Notes: generated by a model from the sequence alone, not told the origin. A stretch of DNA of 64,000 bases from Verticiella sediminum (GCF_007558815.1 NZ_VLTJ01000003.1:27011-91010); one strand, 5' to 3'; shown: positions 16,469-25,101, counted from the stretch's first letter. A program made the numbers and translations.

Positions 16469-17487
16469 GCCCCAGCCCCGCCCTCGCCCTGCCCTTTGCC
16501 GCCCAGCCGCTGGGCGCGGGCACGCTGGACCCTGCCCGCAGCCGCATCGCCGTGCTGGGCGCCGGCGTGATGGGCCCTGGCATCGCCCTCACCTTCGCAG
16601 AACACGGGTTCGAGGTGGACCTGTGCGAGACCACTCACTCCGCCATCGACCGCGGCATGGCCTCGCTGGAGGATGCCCTGCGCCTGAAGGAGGAGGCCGG
16701 CCTGATCCCGTCGGACCTGGCCAACGCCACCTTCGAGCGCGTGCGCCCGCACGTGGGCAGCGAGGCCGCGCTGGCGTCCGCGCGCCTGGTGATCGAGGCC
16801 GTCACCGAGAACGCCGACGTCAAGCGCGCGGTGTACGCGCAGATCAGCCAGCTCGCCGCGCCGGATACCATCGTCTGGAGCAACACCTCCACCATGAACG
16901 TGTTCGCGCTGGCCGACGAGGCCCTGCGCACGCGCCTGCTGGTCGCGCACTGGTTCGCGCCGCCGCACATTCTGCCGCTGGTCGAGGTGGTCGGCGAGCC
17001 GGCCACCCTGCCCGGCCTGGTGGATCAGACGCTGGCCGCCCTGCGCGGCCTGGGCAAGGCGCCGGTACGCCTGAACAAGTTCGTGCCCGGCTTCGTCATC
17101 AACCGCCTGCAGCGCGCACTGGGCAGGGAGGCGTTCTACCTGCTCGACGAAGGCGTCATCAGTGCCGAAGACCTGGACGTGGCCGTGCGCACCAGCCTGT
17201 CGCCGCGCATGCAGCTACTCGGCCTGATGCAGCGGTATGACTACACCGGCCTCACGCTGAGCCTGCGCAATCTCGCCGACCCGGCCATGACCGACGCCCC
17301 GCTCGATACGCAGCCGGCCGCCCTGGTCGAGCGCGTCGAACGCGGCGAGCTGGGCGTGAGCAGCGGCAAGGGCTTCTACGACTACCACGGCCGCTCGCTG
17401 ATCGAGCTGCAGCGCGAGCGCGACGAAAAGCTCTGGCGCATCATGCGCTCGCTGGGTGATTTCGCCCAGGACCCGAAACCCATCTGA
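16465..17487 (+). CDS. 3-hydroxyacyl-CoA dehydrogenase family protein
   Basis: A 340-residue NAD-dependent dehydrogenase. The Rossmann motif GAGVMGPG lies at 32-39, and the catalytic histidine is His162 in AHWFAPPHILPLVEVV, matching the family HFFNPPxxMxLVEV pattern with a tryptophan-bearing variant. The C-terminal domain (VPGFVINRLQRALGREAFYLLDEG) provides the dimer contacts. The family oxidises L-3-hydroxyacyl-CoA to 3-ketoacyl-CoA; related stand-alone enzymes act on 3-hydroxybutyrate-like, carnitine or gulonate substrates. It starts at a GTG coupled to the Bug stop. Together with the downstream decarboxylase-like protein, it suggests formation of a 3-keto acid that then loses CO2. Confidence 0.9.
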   Translation: MSPSPALALPFAAQPLGAGTLDPARSRIAVLGAGVMGPGIALTFAEHGFEVDLCETTHSAIDRGMASLEDALRLKEEAGLIPSDLANATFERVRPHVGSEAALASARLVIEAVTENADVKRAVYAQISQLAAPDTIVWSNTSTMNVFALADEALRTRLLVAHWFAPPHILPLVEVVGEPATLPGLVDQTLAALRGLGKAPVRLNKFVPGFVINRLQRALGREAFYLLDEGVISAEDLDVAVRTSLSPRMQLLGLMQRYDYTGLTLSLRNLADPAMTDAPLDTQPAALVERVERGELGVSSGKGFYDYHGRSLIELQRERDEKLWRIMRSLGDFAQDPKPI

Positions 17488-17602
17488 CCCTCGCGCTCCC
17501 GCACCGCCGCCAGCGGGCGCGAGCAGCGAACGCCTGCGCCACGATGCACGCCGCCCGGCACACCCGGCGCGGCGCCAGCCTGCGCGCCCTCAGGAGATTG
17601 CC

Positions 17603-18427
17603 ATGGCCCAGCCGCCCCTGCACCGCATGCCCACCGCGTTCGGCCCGACCCCCGGTCCGCGCCGAACGCCGGGCCCCGAGGTGCGCTACGACGACGCCCG
17701 CAGCCCGCTGCGAACCTCCGCCTACGCCATCTTCCAGACGGATGCGCACGCCCTGGCCGACCTGCGGCTGCCCGCCGGCGTCACCCTGCGCGGCCCCGCC
17801 CTGCTCGCCCTGGAATACACCTTCCTCGAAGAGATCGACTGGCTCGCCGGCCGCGGCTACAACATGCTGTCCGTGCGCGTGCCGGTGCGCTGCACACCGG
17901 CCGCGGCCGCCCCCATCGACGGCTGGTTCCAGCCCGTGATCTGGGAGAACCTGGCCGATCCCATCATCAGCGGGCGCGAAGAACTCGGCTGGAACAAGAT
18001 CTACGCCGAACTGCCGCCCGCCCGCATCCAGGGCCCGCGCTGGGAACTGTGCGCCTCCTGGCAGGGTTACCGCTTCCTGGACATCGCGCTCGACGGCCTG
18101 GCCGACAGCGAGACGCCGCTGCCCGCCACCGGCCCGGTGCTGCATCACAAGTACGTTCCAGCCACCCAGGCCTGGGGCGAGGCCGACGTGGACTATCTCA
18201 CCATGACCCCGGCCGGCGGCTCACCGGCACGCCTGCTCTCGCACCGCGTCGCGGCCAGCGCCAGCGCGGCCTTTGCCCGGCCGCGCTGGGAGGACATGCC
18301 GACCCAGAGCCATATCGTCAATGGCCTGGCAGCCTTGCCCTTGGGCGAGCTGCACAGCGCGGGCGTCTACGTGACGCGCGGCGGCAAGGATTTGTCGGAT
18401 CAAAAGCGCCTGCTCCCCGCCGCCTGA
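17603..18427 (+). CDS. Acetoacetate decarboxylase-like protein
   Basis: A 274-residue member of the acetoacetate decarboxylase superfamily. The landmark GREELGWNKIYAEL (124-137) places Lys132 where the Schiff-base lysine of the Clostridium enzyme lies, and acidic residues at 71-77 (EYTFLEE) correspond to the hydrophobic acid pocket. The classic family decarboxylates 3-keto acids; other members act as aldolase-dehydratases, so the exact reaction is open. It is last in the GntR-Bug-dehydrogenase series, which fits removal of CO2 from a 3-keto product. CAGGAG lies before the ATG at 17603. The frame is open upstream of this start but unconserved. Confidence 0.82.
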   Translation: MAQPPLHRMPTAFGPTPGPRRTPGPEVRYDDARSPLRTSAYAIFQTDAHALADLRLPAGVTLRGPALLALEYTFLEEIDWLAGRGYNMLSVRVPVRCTPAAAAPIDGWFQPVIWENLADPIISGREELGWNKIYAELPPARIQGPRWELCASWQGYRFLDIALDGLADSETPLPATGPVLHHKYVPATQAWGEADVDYLTMTPAGGSPARLLSHRVAASASAAFARPRWEDMPTQSHIVNGLAALPLGELHSAGVYVTRGGKDLSDQKRLLPAA

Positions 18428-18509
18428 CCGTGGCCGAAAGCCGATCGGCGCGGTAGGCGCGCGCGGCAAGCCGCATGCAGCCATTGCCAGCATGCCGCAA
18501 GCCCAATAG

Positions 18510-18531
18510 AATGCGAGTCATTCTTATTATC
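18510..18531. promoter_or_regulatory. Fur box before the DUF3649-PepSY operon
   Basis: An inverted repeat reading AATGCGAGTCATTCTTATT continues into ATC. The AATG-N5-CATT symmetry is the core of Fur sites, and the match to the consensus is better than in front of fecI. The 155 bases between it and the first gene contain no convincing open frame. Confidence 0.65.
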
Positions 18532-18686
18532 AGTACTGTGGCAGCGTGTCATCGCCTGCCGAGTCTACGCATGCCCGTATTCCCAGAACCCGTGCCCGGC
18601 GCATGCCGAGCCCCTGCGGCCGTCGCGGTCCGCCCGCGTGCGCGCACCCTGCCCACGCGCCTGACCTCGCAGTCGGAGCCCCCCGC

Positions 18687-18962
18687 ATGATCCGTCTGGC
18701 GCGCTTTCCGTTCGGCGTCGTCTCGCGCATCGTCGCCGCCGTCCTCGGCGGGTATGCGCTCGCGGCCCTGTCCAGCGTGGCGGCCGTGCGCCTGCCCATG
18801 CCCGTGGGCGAAGCCGTGCTCACCGGCATGCTGGCGAGCTTTCTCGTCTATGCCTGCGCGGTGATCTGGGTATTCGCCGTGCGCAGCGCCACCCGGGCAT
18901 GGGCGGGCCTGGTCGTGGCGGCGATTCCCCTGCTCGTCCTTGCCTGGCCCGTCTGGCATTGA
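18687..18962 (+). CDS. DUF3649-family small membrane protein
   Basis: A 91-residue protein with three predicted membrane spans (VVSRIVAAVLGGYALAALSS, then AVLTGMLASFLVYACAVIWVF, then GLVVAAIPLLVLAWPV). It matches the DUF3649 type found at the head of iron-uptake operons in proteobacteria. Function is unknown; its constant partners are PepSY-domain membrane reductase-like proteins. It is the first gene behind a Fur box and lies four bases before the PepSY gene. The ATG at 18687 is chosen because the hydrophobic pattern starts there; upstream in-frame sequence is arginine-rich and unlike the family. Confidence 0.8.
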   Translation: MIRLARFPFGVVSRIVAAVLGGYALAALSSVAAVRLPMPVGEAVLTGMLASFLVYACAVIWVFAVRSATRAWAGLVVAAIPLLVLAWPVWH

Positions 18963-18966
18963 ATCC

Positions 18967-20598
18967 ATGAAGACCGCTCGTTCCGCCGCCAAGGCCAAGC
19001 CGCCCGGCATCCGCCAGACCATGTCCGACCTGCACATCTGGGTGGGCCTGCTGGCCGGCTGGATTCTCTATGCCATGTTCCTCACCGGCACGGTGAGCTA
19101 CTTCAAGGACGAGATCAGCCAGTGGATGCGGCCGGAAGTGACGGCGCCCGCGACGCCGCTGCCCGCGCCCGAGATTGCGCAGCGCATGGTCGACACCATG
19201 GCGCGCATCGCCCTGGACAGCTCGCAATGGAGCATCGGCCTGCCGCACCCCCGCCGTCCGACGGCGGACGTCTTCTGGCGCACCGGCAACCCCGGCCAGG
19301 GCGGTCGCGGCTTCCAGAGCGCCACGTTCGACGGCATGACCGCCGAGCCGCTCGAAGGCCTGCGCGACACCGACGGCGGCGAGTTCTTCTACCGCTTTCA
19401 CTTCCAGTTGCACTACATGTCCCCGTTCTGGGGGCGCTGGATCGCCGGCCTGTGCGCGATGTTCATGCTGGTGGCGATCATCAGCGGGGTGATCACGCAC
19501 AAGAAGATCTTCATCGACTTCTTCACCTTCCGCTGGGGCAAGGGGCAGCGCTCCTGGCTGGACGCGCACAACGCGGTCTCGGTGTTCGGTCTGCCGTTCC
19601 ACGCGATGATCACCTATACCGGGCTGGTCACGCTGATGCTGATGTACATGCCCTGGGGCTCCGACGCCGCGCTGCGCGATCCTGGCGCCCGCCAGGCCGC
19701 GTTCAGCGAGATGAGCGCCTTCGTGCCCGCCGGCAAGCCCGTCGGCCAGCCGACGCCGCTCACCTCGGTGGCCGACGTGGTTCGGCAGGCGCAGGCGCAT
19801 TGGGGCGGGGCTCCCGTGGCGCGGGTCCTCGTCAACAACCCCGGCGACGCCAGCGCGCGCATCGTCGTCTCGCAAGGCGAGCGCAGCCGTGTCTCCTACA
19901 GCCCGCACTACATCGTGTTCGACGGGGTGAGCGGCGCCATGCTGCAGGCCAAGGACAGCGTGAGCGGGGCGGCCGAGACGCGCGGCGTGCTGTACGGGCT
20001 GCATCTCGGGCGCTTCGCCGACCTGGTCTCGCGCTGGCTGTATTTCATCGTCAGCCTGGCCGGCACGGCGATGGTGGGCACGGGCCTGGTGCTCTGGGTC
20101 ACCAAACGCCGGCAGAGACTCGCCGCCGGCGAGCGTGCCCACCTCGGCATCCGCATCGTCGAGCGCCTGAACGTCGCCACCATCGCCGGGCTCTCGCTCG
20201 CCATGACCGGCATGCTGTGGGCGAACCGTCTGCTGCCGCCGGGCATGGCCGAACGCGCTGCCTGGGAGATTCACGTCTTTTTCATGGTCTGGGGCGCGGC
20301 GCTGCTGTACAGCCTCGCGCGTCCGGTCAAGCGCGCCTGGATCGAACTGCTCTGGGCCAGCGCGGGCCTGCTCGCGCTGACGCCCGTGCTCAACGCCCTC
20401 ACCACCTCGCGCGGGCTGCCGGGCAGCCTGCTGGCCGGCGACTGGACCTTCGCGGTGTTCGACCTGATGCTGCTCGCCTTCGCCGTGCTGCATGCCGCGA
20501 TCGCCCGGCGCGTGACCCGCCACAAGCCGTCGGCCAAGCCGGCCCGGCGCAAGCCTGCCGCGGACGCCGCCCGCGACACCCTGGAGCGCCCGGCATGA
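18967..20598 (+). CDS. PepSY-associated transmembrane protein (iron-uptake linked)
   Basis: A 543-residue inner-membrane protein. A first span (LHIWVGLLAGWILYAMFLTGTV, about 25-45) is followed by a periplasmic PepSY region, the second span with HFQLHYMSPFWGRWIAGL near 140-160, and further spans towards the C-terminus (about 360-520). Conserved histidines in the membrane regions resemble haem-binding ferric reductases of the FsrB/FoxB kind, which release iron from siderophores in the periplasm. Position behind a Fur box and between DUF3649 and DUF3325 genes supports an iron-assimilation role. The ATG at 18967 lies four bases after the previous stop. Its own stop overlaps the next start (ATGA). 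Confidence 0.85.
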   Translation: MKTARSAAKAKPPGIRQTMSDLHIWVGLLAGWILYAMFLTGTVSYFKDEISQWMRPEVTAPATPLPAPEIAQRMVDTMARIALDSSQWSIGLPHPRRPTADVFWRTGNPGQGGRGFQSATFDGMTAEPLEGLRDTDGGEFFYRFHFQLHYMSPFWGRWIAGLCAMFMLVAIISGVITHKKIFIDFFTFRWGKGQRSWLDAHNAVSVFGLPFHAMITYTGLVTLMLMYMPWGSDAALRDPGARQAAFSEMSAFVPAGKPVGQPTPLTSVADVVRQAQAHWGGAPVARVLVNNPGDASARIVVSQGERSRVSYSPHYIVFDGVSGAMLQAKDSVSGAAETRGVLYGLHLGRFADLVSRWLYFIVSLAGTAMVGTGLVLWVTKRRQRLAAGERAHLGIRIVERLNVATIAGLSLAMTGMLWANRLLPPGMAERAAWEIHVFFMVWGAALLYSLARPVKRAWIELLWASAGLLALTPVLNALTTSRGLPGSLLAGDWTFAVFDLMLLAFAVLHAAIARRVTRHKPSAKPARRKPAADAARDTLERPA

Positions 20599-20894
20599 CG
20601 CACCTCGTTCTGCTCCTGCTGTGCATCGCCGCCTTCGCCTGCCTGGCACTGGCCATGGAACGCCACCAGTGCGACCGGTTCGGCCATGCGCTCACGCACG
20701 GCCAGACCCGCGTCCTGCGCGCGGCCGGCTGGCTGCTGCTCGTCGTGGCGCTGTGGCTGTCCATCGCGGCGATGGGCACCAGCTTCGGGCTGGTCGCCTA
20801 CTCCGGCCACACCAGCCTGGCAGCCGGTCTCGTCTTTCTGGCACTGCTCGCGCTCGAGCGGCGCACTGCCGCCCGTCAACCACGCCGCCGCTGA
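20595..20894 (+). CDS. DUF3325-family small membrane protein
   Basis: A 99-residue protein with three hydrophobic segments (MTHLVLLLLCIAAFACLALA, then AAGWLLLVVALWLSIAAMG, then AGLVFLALLALE) and the HQCDRFG motif typical of DUF3325 proteins. It is translationally coupled to the PepSY gene through an ATGA overlap. DUF3325 accompanies PepSY and DUF3649 in TonB-linked iron operons, but its biochemical role is not known. A structural or assembly partner of the PepSY membrane protein is a reasonable guess. Confidence 0.8.
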   Translation: MTHLVLLLLCIAAFACLALAMERHQCDRFGHALTHGQTRVLRAAGWLLLVVALWLSIAAMGTSFGLVAYSGHTSLAAGLVFLALLALERRTAARQPRRR

Positions 20895-20918
20895 GCGGCC
20901 CGACTCTCAAGGCTATCC

Positions 20919-22094
20919 ATGACCCTCTGGAAAACCACGCTCGTCTCCGGCGCCATCGCGCTGCTTGCCGCTTGCTCGCCGCAGGGCGGCAACCAGCCCG
21001 CGGCCGCGGCTGCCGGCAACACGCCGGACGCTGCGGCCACCGCCCCGGCGGCGCAGGCCCAGGTGACCCGCCAGACCATCGCGCCCGGCCTGTACGAACT
21101 GGCCTACAGCCCGCGGCTGGATGCGGTTTTCGTGGCGTCTTCGGGCGGCTTCGGCGATCAGGCCGCGCCCAGCAAGATCCTGCGCCTGAACCCGCAGACA
21201 CTCGCCGTCGAGGCCGAGATCCCGCTCGAGCGCAAGGCCTTCGGCGTCACCCTGGACGATGCCAACGGCCGCCTGTATGTGGGCAACACCGTGGACACCT
21301 CCGTCACCGTGCTCGATGTCGATGCCGGCCAGGTGCTCGGCGTGATCCAGTTGATGGAGAAGGTGACCCGCCCGGACGGCAAGACGGGCTATAGCCACGA
21401 CCTGCGCGAACTGCGCCTGGACCCGGCCAGCCAGCGCCTGTACGTCACCGGCCACTCCGGCGAAGGCAGCGTGCTGTTCGTGGTCGACACCGCCAGCCTG
21501 AAGCTCGTCGACACCATCCCCGGCCTGGGCGAGGCCAAGGCGCCCGGACTGCACGTGGACCCGGCCACCAAGCGCGTGTACGCCAGCAACCTGCTCGGCG
21601 AGCTGCTGGTCATCGATCCCGCGCAGCGCGCGGTGGTGCAGCGCGTGCAGACCACCGCCGAGCAGCCCATGAACATCGACATGGACCCATCCGGACAGCG
21701 CCTCTTCGTGACCGACCAGGGCCTGCAGATGATCCGCAGCTTCCAGGAAAAGTCGATCCCCGGCTTCGCGTCGAAGCACCCGGGCAACCGCGTGCTCGTC
21801 TTGGACGCCGTCAGCGGCCAGGAACTGGCCAGCATCCCGACCGACGCCGGCCCCCTGGGCCTGATCGTCGACGCGCAGCGCAAGCGCCTGCACGTCACCA
21901 ACCGCGAAGCCGGCACGGTGAGCACCTTCGACACCGACACCTACCAGCGCCTGGGCACGGTGGAGCTGCCGGCGCACCCGAACAGCCTGGCCCTGGACGC
22001 GCAGCGCAACGTGCTGTACGTGAGCATCAAGGCGGATAAGGACGAAGGCCGTGCCGCGCCCGAGAGCGTGGCGCGCATCGCGCTGCCGCAGTAA
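20919..22094 (+). CDS. YncE-like beta-propeller lipoprotein
   Basis: A 391-residue exported protein. The leader ends in a lipobox (LLAAC, Cys19), and a low-complexity Ala/Gln/Pro linker to about residue 50 precedes a seven-bladed propeller (repeats such as GVTLDDANGRLYVGNTVDTSVTVLD, LHVDPATKRVYASN and LIVDAQRKRLHVTNREAGTVSTFD). E. coli YncE is a Fur-regulated periplasmic propeller of unclear function, and this gene follows the Fur-controlled membrane operon by 24 bases, consistent with an iron-related role. The lipid anchor differs from E. coli YncE, which is soluble. Confidence 0.82.
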   Translation: MTLWKTTLVSGAIALLAACSPQGGNQPAAAAAGNTPDAAATAPAAQAQVTRQTIAPGLYELAYSPRLDAVFVASSGGFGDQAAPSKILRLNPQTLAVEAEIPLERKAFGVTLDDANGRLYVGNTVDTSVTVLDVDAGQVLGVIQLMEKVTRPDGKTGYSHDLRELRLDPASQRLYVTGHSGEGSVLFVVDTASLKLVDTIPGLGEAKAPGLHVDPATKRVYASNLLGELLVIDPAQRAVVQRVQTTAEQPMNIDMDPSGQRLFVTDQGLQMIRSFQEKSIPGFASKHPGNRVLVLDAVSGQELASIPTDAGPLGLIVDAQRKRLHVTNREAGTVSTFDTDTYQRLGTVELPAHPNSLALDAQRNVLYVSIKADKDEGRAAPESVARIALPQ

Positions 22095-22180
22095 CGCGCT
22101 GCGCGCGCCGAGGGGGGCATGATCGCCGCGACCGGCCCGTCGCCCGGGTCGGTTCGCTCAGGAAGGGCGGCGCGGCCTGG

Positions 22181-23158
22181 CTACATGAGCCGGATGTCGC
22201 GCTCGCGCACCAGCTTGCCCCAGCGCTCCGTCTCCTGGTCCAGGAACTGGCGGAATTCCTCAGGCGTACCCCCGCCCGGGCTCGCGCCGATGGCTTGCAG
22301 CCGGGGCTGCAGCTCGGGCGCGCGCACCGCCGCCGTGATGTCCGCGGCCAGACTGTCCAGCACCTCCGGCGGCGTGCCGCCCGTGGCGAAGATGCCGTAC
22401 CAGGCGGACGCCTCGAAGCCGGCCAGGCCCTGCTCGGCCACGGTCGGCACCTCGGGCAGCCAGGGCAGGCGCTCGGCCGACGTCACGCCCAGCGGCACGA
22501 CACGCCCGGACTCGATGTGCTGCAGCACGCCGTTGTCGAACATGATCTGGATGCGCCCGGACAGCAAGTCCTGGTGCGCCGGCGCGCTGCCCTTGTACGG
22601 GACGTGCGTGAGTTCCACCCCGGCCATGCTCGAGAACAGCTCGCCCGACAGGTGCGTGGAGGTCGCCACCCCGGTCGACGCGAACGACAAGGCGCCCGGC
22701 TCGGCCTTGGCGCGGGCGATCAGCTCGGGCACGTTCCTGATGCCGGCATCGGGTGCGGCGACCAGCACGTTGGAGATGGTGGTGAGCACGGTGACCGGCG
22801 CGAGATCGCGCGCCGAATCGTAGGGCAGCGAGTCCATCAGGAGCGGGTTGAGCGCGAACGGCATCGCGGTCAGCAGCAAGGTGTGCCCGTCCGGTTCGGC
22901 CATGGCCACCACGTTGGTGGCGATCACGGTGTTGCCGCCGGGCCGGTTCTCCACGATCACCGGCTGCTGCCATTGCTCGGACAGGCGCTGGCCGACCAGG
23001 CGGGCCTGGATATCGGTGGCGCCGCCGGGCGGATAGGCCACGATCAGGCGCACCGGCTTGGTGGGCCAGTCCGCGGCTTGCGCCGGCGCGGCCGCCAGGA
23101 CCGGCAGGCACAGCGCAGCCACGGCCGCACAGAGGAGCTTTCTGCGGTGGATGGACAT
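22181..23158 (-). CDS. Bug/TctC-family periplasmic binding protein
   Basis: A 325-residue Bug protein. Its signal peptide (residues 1-29, ending APAQAADWP) is followed by VRLIVAYPPGGATDIQAR, VIVENRPGGN, DGHTLLLT and THVPYKGSAPA. It is the third gene of a minus-strand set with the TauD-like dioxygenase and MetX-like hydrolase; the gap to the hydrolase is 47 bases. The substrate is unknown but is probably the compound oxidised by the dioxygenase. The ATG at 23158 is preferred because it opens the signal peptide; the frame continues upstream only as a shadow. Confidence 0.92.
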   Translation of the reverse strand: MSIHRRKLLCAAVAALCLPVLAAAPAQAADWPTKPVRLIVAYPPGGATDIQARLVGQRLSEQWQQPVIVENRPGGNTVIATNVVAMAEPDGHTLLLTAMPFALNPLLMDSLPYDSARDLAPVTVLTTISNVLVAAPDAGIRNVPELIARAKAEPGALSFASTGVATSTHLSGELFSSMAGVELTHVPYKGSAPAHQDLLSGRIQIMFDNGVLQHIESGRVVPLGVTSAERLPWLPEVPTVAEQGLAGFEASAWYGIFATGGTPPEVLDSLAADITAAVRAPELQPRLQAIGASPGGGTPEEFRQFLDQETERWGKLVRERDIRLM

Positions 23159-23205
23159 GGTTTGTCTCGTCCTTCTTTGTTTGAGGAATTGGCGTGCCGG
23201 CGGGC

Positions 23206-24126
23206 TCAACGCGAAGAAGCCGCCAGCCAGGCACGGATGGGCGCCAGCCATGGACCGGGGTCGTACAGCAATGCCTGGTGGCCGTAGCGTGTGACGACCA
23301 CCGAGGCGTGGGCGGGCAAAGGATCGGGCGGCGGGAACAAGGCATCGGAAGAGGCGTACAGCAGATGCGTATCCGCCGGGCAATGCGCCAGGCCGAAACC
23401 GATAGCTGCTGCGCGCAGCCGCCACAGGGCCTGCGCGCTGAACTGCCCGGCCCAGCGACGGATGTTCCGCAGTTCGCGGGCCAACGCGGCCTCGCCCTGG
23501 TCCGCGGCCCATTCGCATAGCCCCGAGCGCATCAGCACGGCATGGCGAAACTCGGCGCGCCGGTCGGCATCGGCCAGGGCCCGCAGCGCCGCCAGTTCCT
23601 CGGGCGCGCCGCGCCCCCGGGTGGCCGTGCACAGGCCGAGCACCCGGTCGACACGCTGCGGGAAGTCGGCCTTCAACTGCTGCGCGACATATCCGCCGAA
23701 GGAATAGCCGATCGCGCCGGCCAGCCGAGGAATGCCCAGTCGTTCGAGCAGGACGTCGATGCCTTGGGCCATGCCGCGCACGGACGCATGGCTGTCTTGC
23801 GCGCCTTCCCAGCCCGAGCCGTAGGCCGAGCCCGGCAGGTTCACGGTGATCACCTGAGCCCGGTCGGTATCCAGCACCCGCCCCGGTCCGACCCACGCCG
23901 AGGCCCAGCCCGCGTCGGCGGCATCGTCACAGGGCGCCAGGGCATGGTGGCTCCCGGCATAGCCGTGCAGGAGCAGGTAGGCCGGCGCATCGCACGGCCC
24001 GCACCGCGTGTAGGCCAGACGCAGGGTCACGGCCGTCCCGTCGGCCAGGCGAAAGTCCTCCACGTGGGCTTCGGCGGCGAATACCGCAGGCCCCTCGGCC
24101 GTACAGGATGGGCGTGCCGTGGACAT
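23206..24126 (-). CDS. MetX-like alpha/beta hydrolase
   Basis: A 306-residue alpha/beta-hydrolase of the homoserine-acetyltransferase-like branch. The nucleophile Ser142 lies in GYSFGGY, the NLPGSAYGSG loop (96-105) mirrors the oxyanion segment of MetX proteins, and the C-terminal histidine occurs in RYGHQALL. True MetX has GPS/GST motifs near the active site that are only partly kept, so ester hydrolysis or acyl transfer on another substrate is possible. It lies seven bases after the dioxygenase gene and before the Bug gene, in one likely operon. The ATG at 24126 avoids a 25-residue unconserved extension that would overlap the dioxygenase. Confidence 0.78.
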   Translation of the reverse strand: MSTARPSCTAEGPAVFAAEAHVEDFRLADGTAVTLRLAYTRCGPCDAPAYLLLHGYAGSHHALAPCDDAADAGWASAWVGPGRVLDTDRAQVITVNLPGSAYGSGWEGAQDSHASVRGMAQGIDVLLERLGIPRLAGAIGYSFGGYVAQQLKADFPQRVDRVLGLCTATRGRGAPEELAALRALADADRRAEFRHAVLMRSGLCEWAADQGEAALARELRNIRRWAGQFSAQALWRLRAAAIGFGLAHCPADTHLLYASSDALFPPPDPLPAHASVVVTRYGHQALLYDPGPWLAPIRAWLAASSR

Positions 24127-24133
24127 GGCCGCG

Positions 24134-24979
24134 TCAGATCGGCCGCTCGCCGCGCACCGTGGTGCGGTACAGCGTGCGGTACTGGCCGGCGGGCAGGTCA
24201 CGGGTGGTCGCGCTGTGCATGGTGGAACGGTTGTCCCACATCACCACGTCGCCGTTGCTCCAGTGGAAGTCGTAGCGGAATCGCGGCTGGATGGTGTGCT
24301 CGAACAGGAAGTCCAGGATGTCGTCGCTCTCTTCGGCGGGCAAGCCGACGATCTCGGCGGTCATGCCCTTGTGCGCGAAGATGGACTTGCGGCCCGTGTC
24401 CGGATTGGTGCGGATCAGCGGATGCACCACGTCGGGTGTGCTCGCCTTCTGGTCGGCGGTGAGGCTGACGTTCGTGCTCTGGCCGTCCGTCGTCTGCTTG
24501 CGGCGGTAGCGGTGCACCGCGCGCAGGCCGTGCAGGCGTTCTTTCCACTGCGCGGACAGCGCCTCGTAGGCCGCCTCCATGTCCACGAAGAGCGTGTCGC
24601 CGCCTTCGGGCGGAATCTCCAGCGCGTTGAGGATGGTGGCCTTGGCCGGCTGTTCGCGGAACGCGAAGTCCGAATGCCAGTACGAGCCGCCGTCGGCTAT
24701 GCCCATCGGCTGGCCGTCCACGACGCGGTTGGAGAGCCGGAAGATCTCCGGATGCTCCGGATGGTTGTACTGCGCCAGCACGTGCACCTCCAGCGGCCCG
24801 AAACGCCGGCTGAAGGCGATCTGCGCTGCGGCGGGCAGCGACTGGTTCTTGAAGCACACCAGCTTGTGATCGACGAACAGGCGATGCAGATGCTCGAACT
24901 CGTCGGCGGGCAGTTCGCGCGCCAGATCGATGCCGTGGATCGCGATGCCGAAGCTGTCCGAAAGGGGTTCAACCTGCAT
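24134..24979 (-). CDS. TauD/TfdA-family Fe(II)/2-oxoglutarate dioxygenase
   Basis: A 281-residue alpha-ketoglutarate-dependent dioxygenase. The iron triad is His102 and Asp104 (WHSD) and His255 (MHSAT); Arg268 or Arg272 near the end (YRTLYRTTVRGE) binds 2-oxoglutarate. The family hydroxylates taurine, alkyl sulfates, 2,4-D and other acids, releasing sulfite, alcohols or phenols. Which of these applies is not decidable; there is no tauABC nearby. It is the first gene of the minus-strand operon and diverges from an IclR regulator across a 122-base region with a strong palindrome 22 bases before its start. Confidence 0.9.
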   Translation of the reverse strand: MQVEPLSDSFGIAIHGIDLARELPADEFEHLHRLFVDHKLVCFKNQSLPAAAQIAFSRRFGPLEVHVLAQYNHPEHPEIFRLSNRVVDGQPMGIADGGSYWHSDFAFREQPAKATILNALEIPPEGGDTLFVDMEAAYEALSAQWKERLHGLRAVHRYRRKQTTDGQSTNVSLTADQKASTPDVVHPLIRTNPDTGRKSIFAHKGMTAEIVGLPAEESDDILDFLFEHTIQPRFRYDFHWSNGDVVMWDNRSTMHSATTRDLPAGQYRTLYRTTVRGERPI

Positions 24980-25000
24980 GAGCCTAGCCTCCGTTATTTT

Positions 25001-25016
25001 GCGAACAATAGTTCGC
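25001..25016. promoter_or_regulatory. Candidate IclR operator, perfect palindrome
   Basis: GCGAACAATAGTTCGC has perfect six-base arms with a four-base centre, flanked by AT-rich DNA. It sits between the divergent TauD-like and IclR genes, 22 bases from the dioxygenase start. IclR-family regulators commonly bind such short palindromes, so this is a good candidate for the adjacent regulator's site. Confidence 0.6.
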
Positions 25017-25101
25017 TAATTGATATGGCTGCCATCCTATCGACGATCCGGGTAGTCTGTCAAACGATTGATCCCGAACGCGTACCAACCCTGGAGAAAG
25101 C

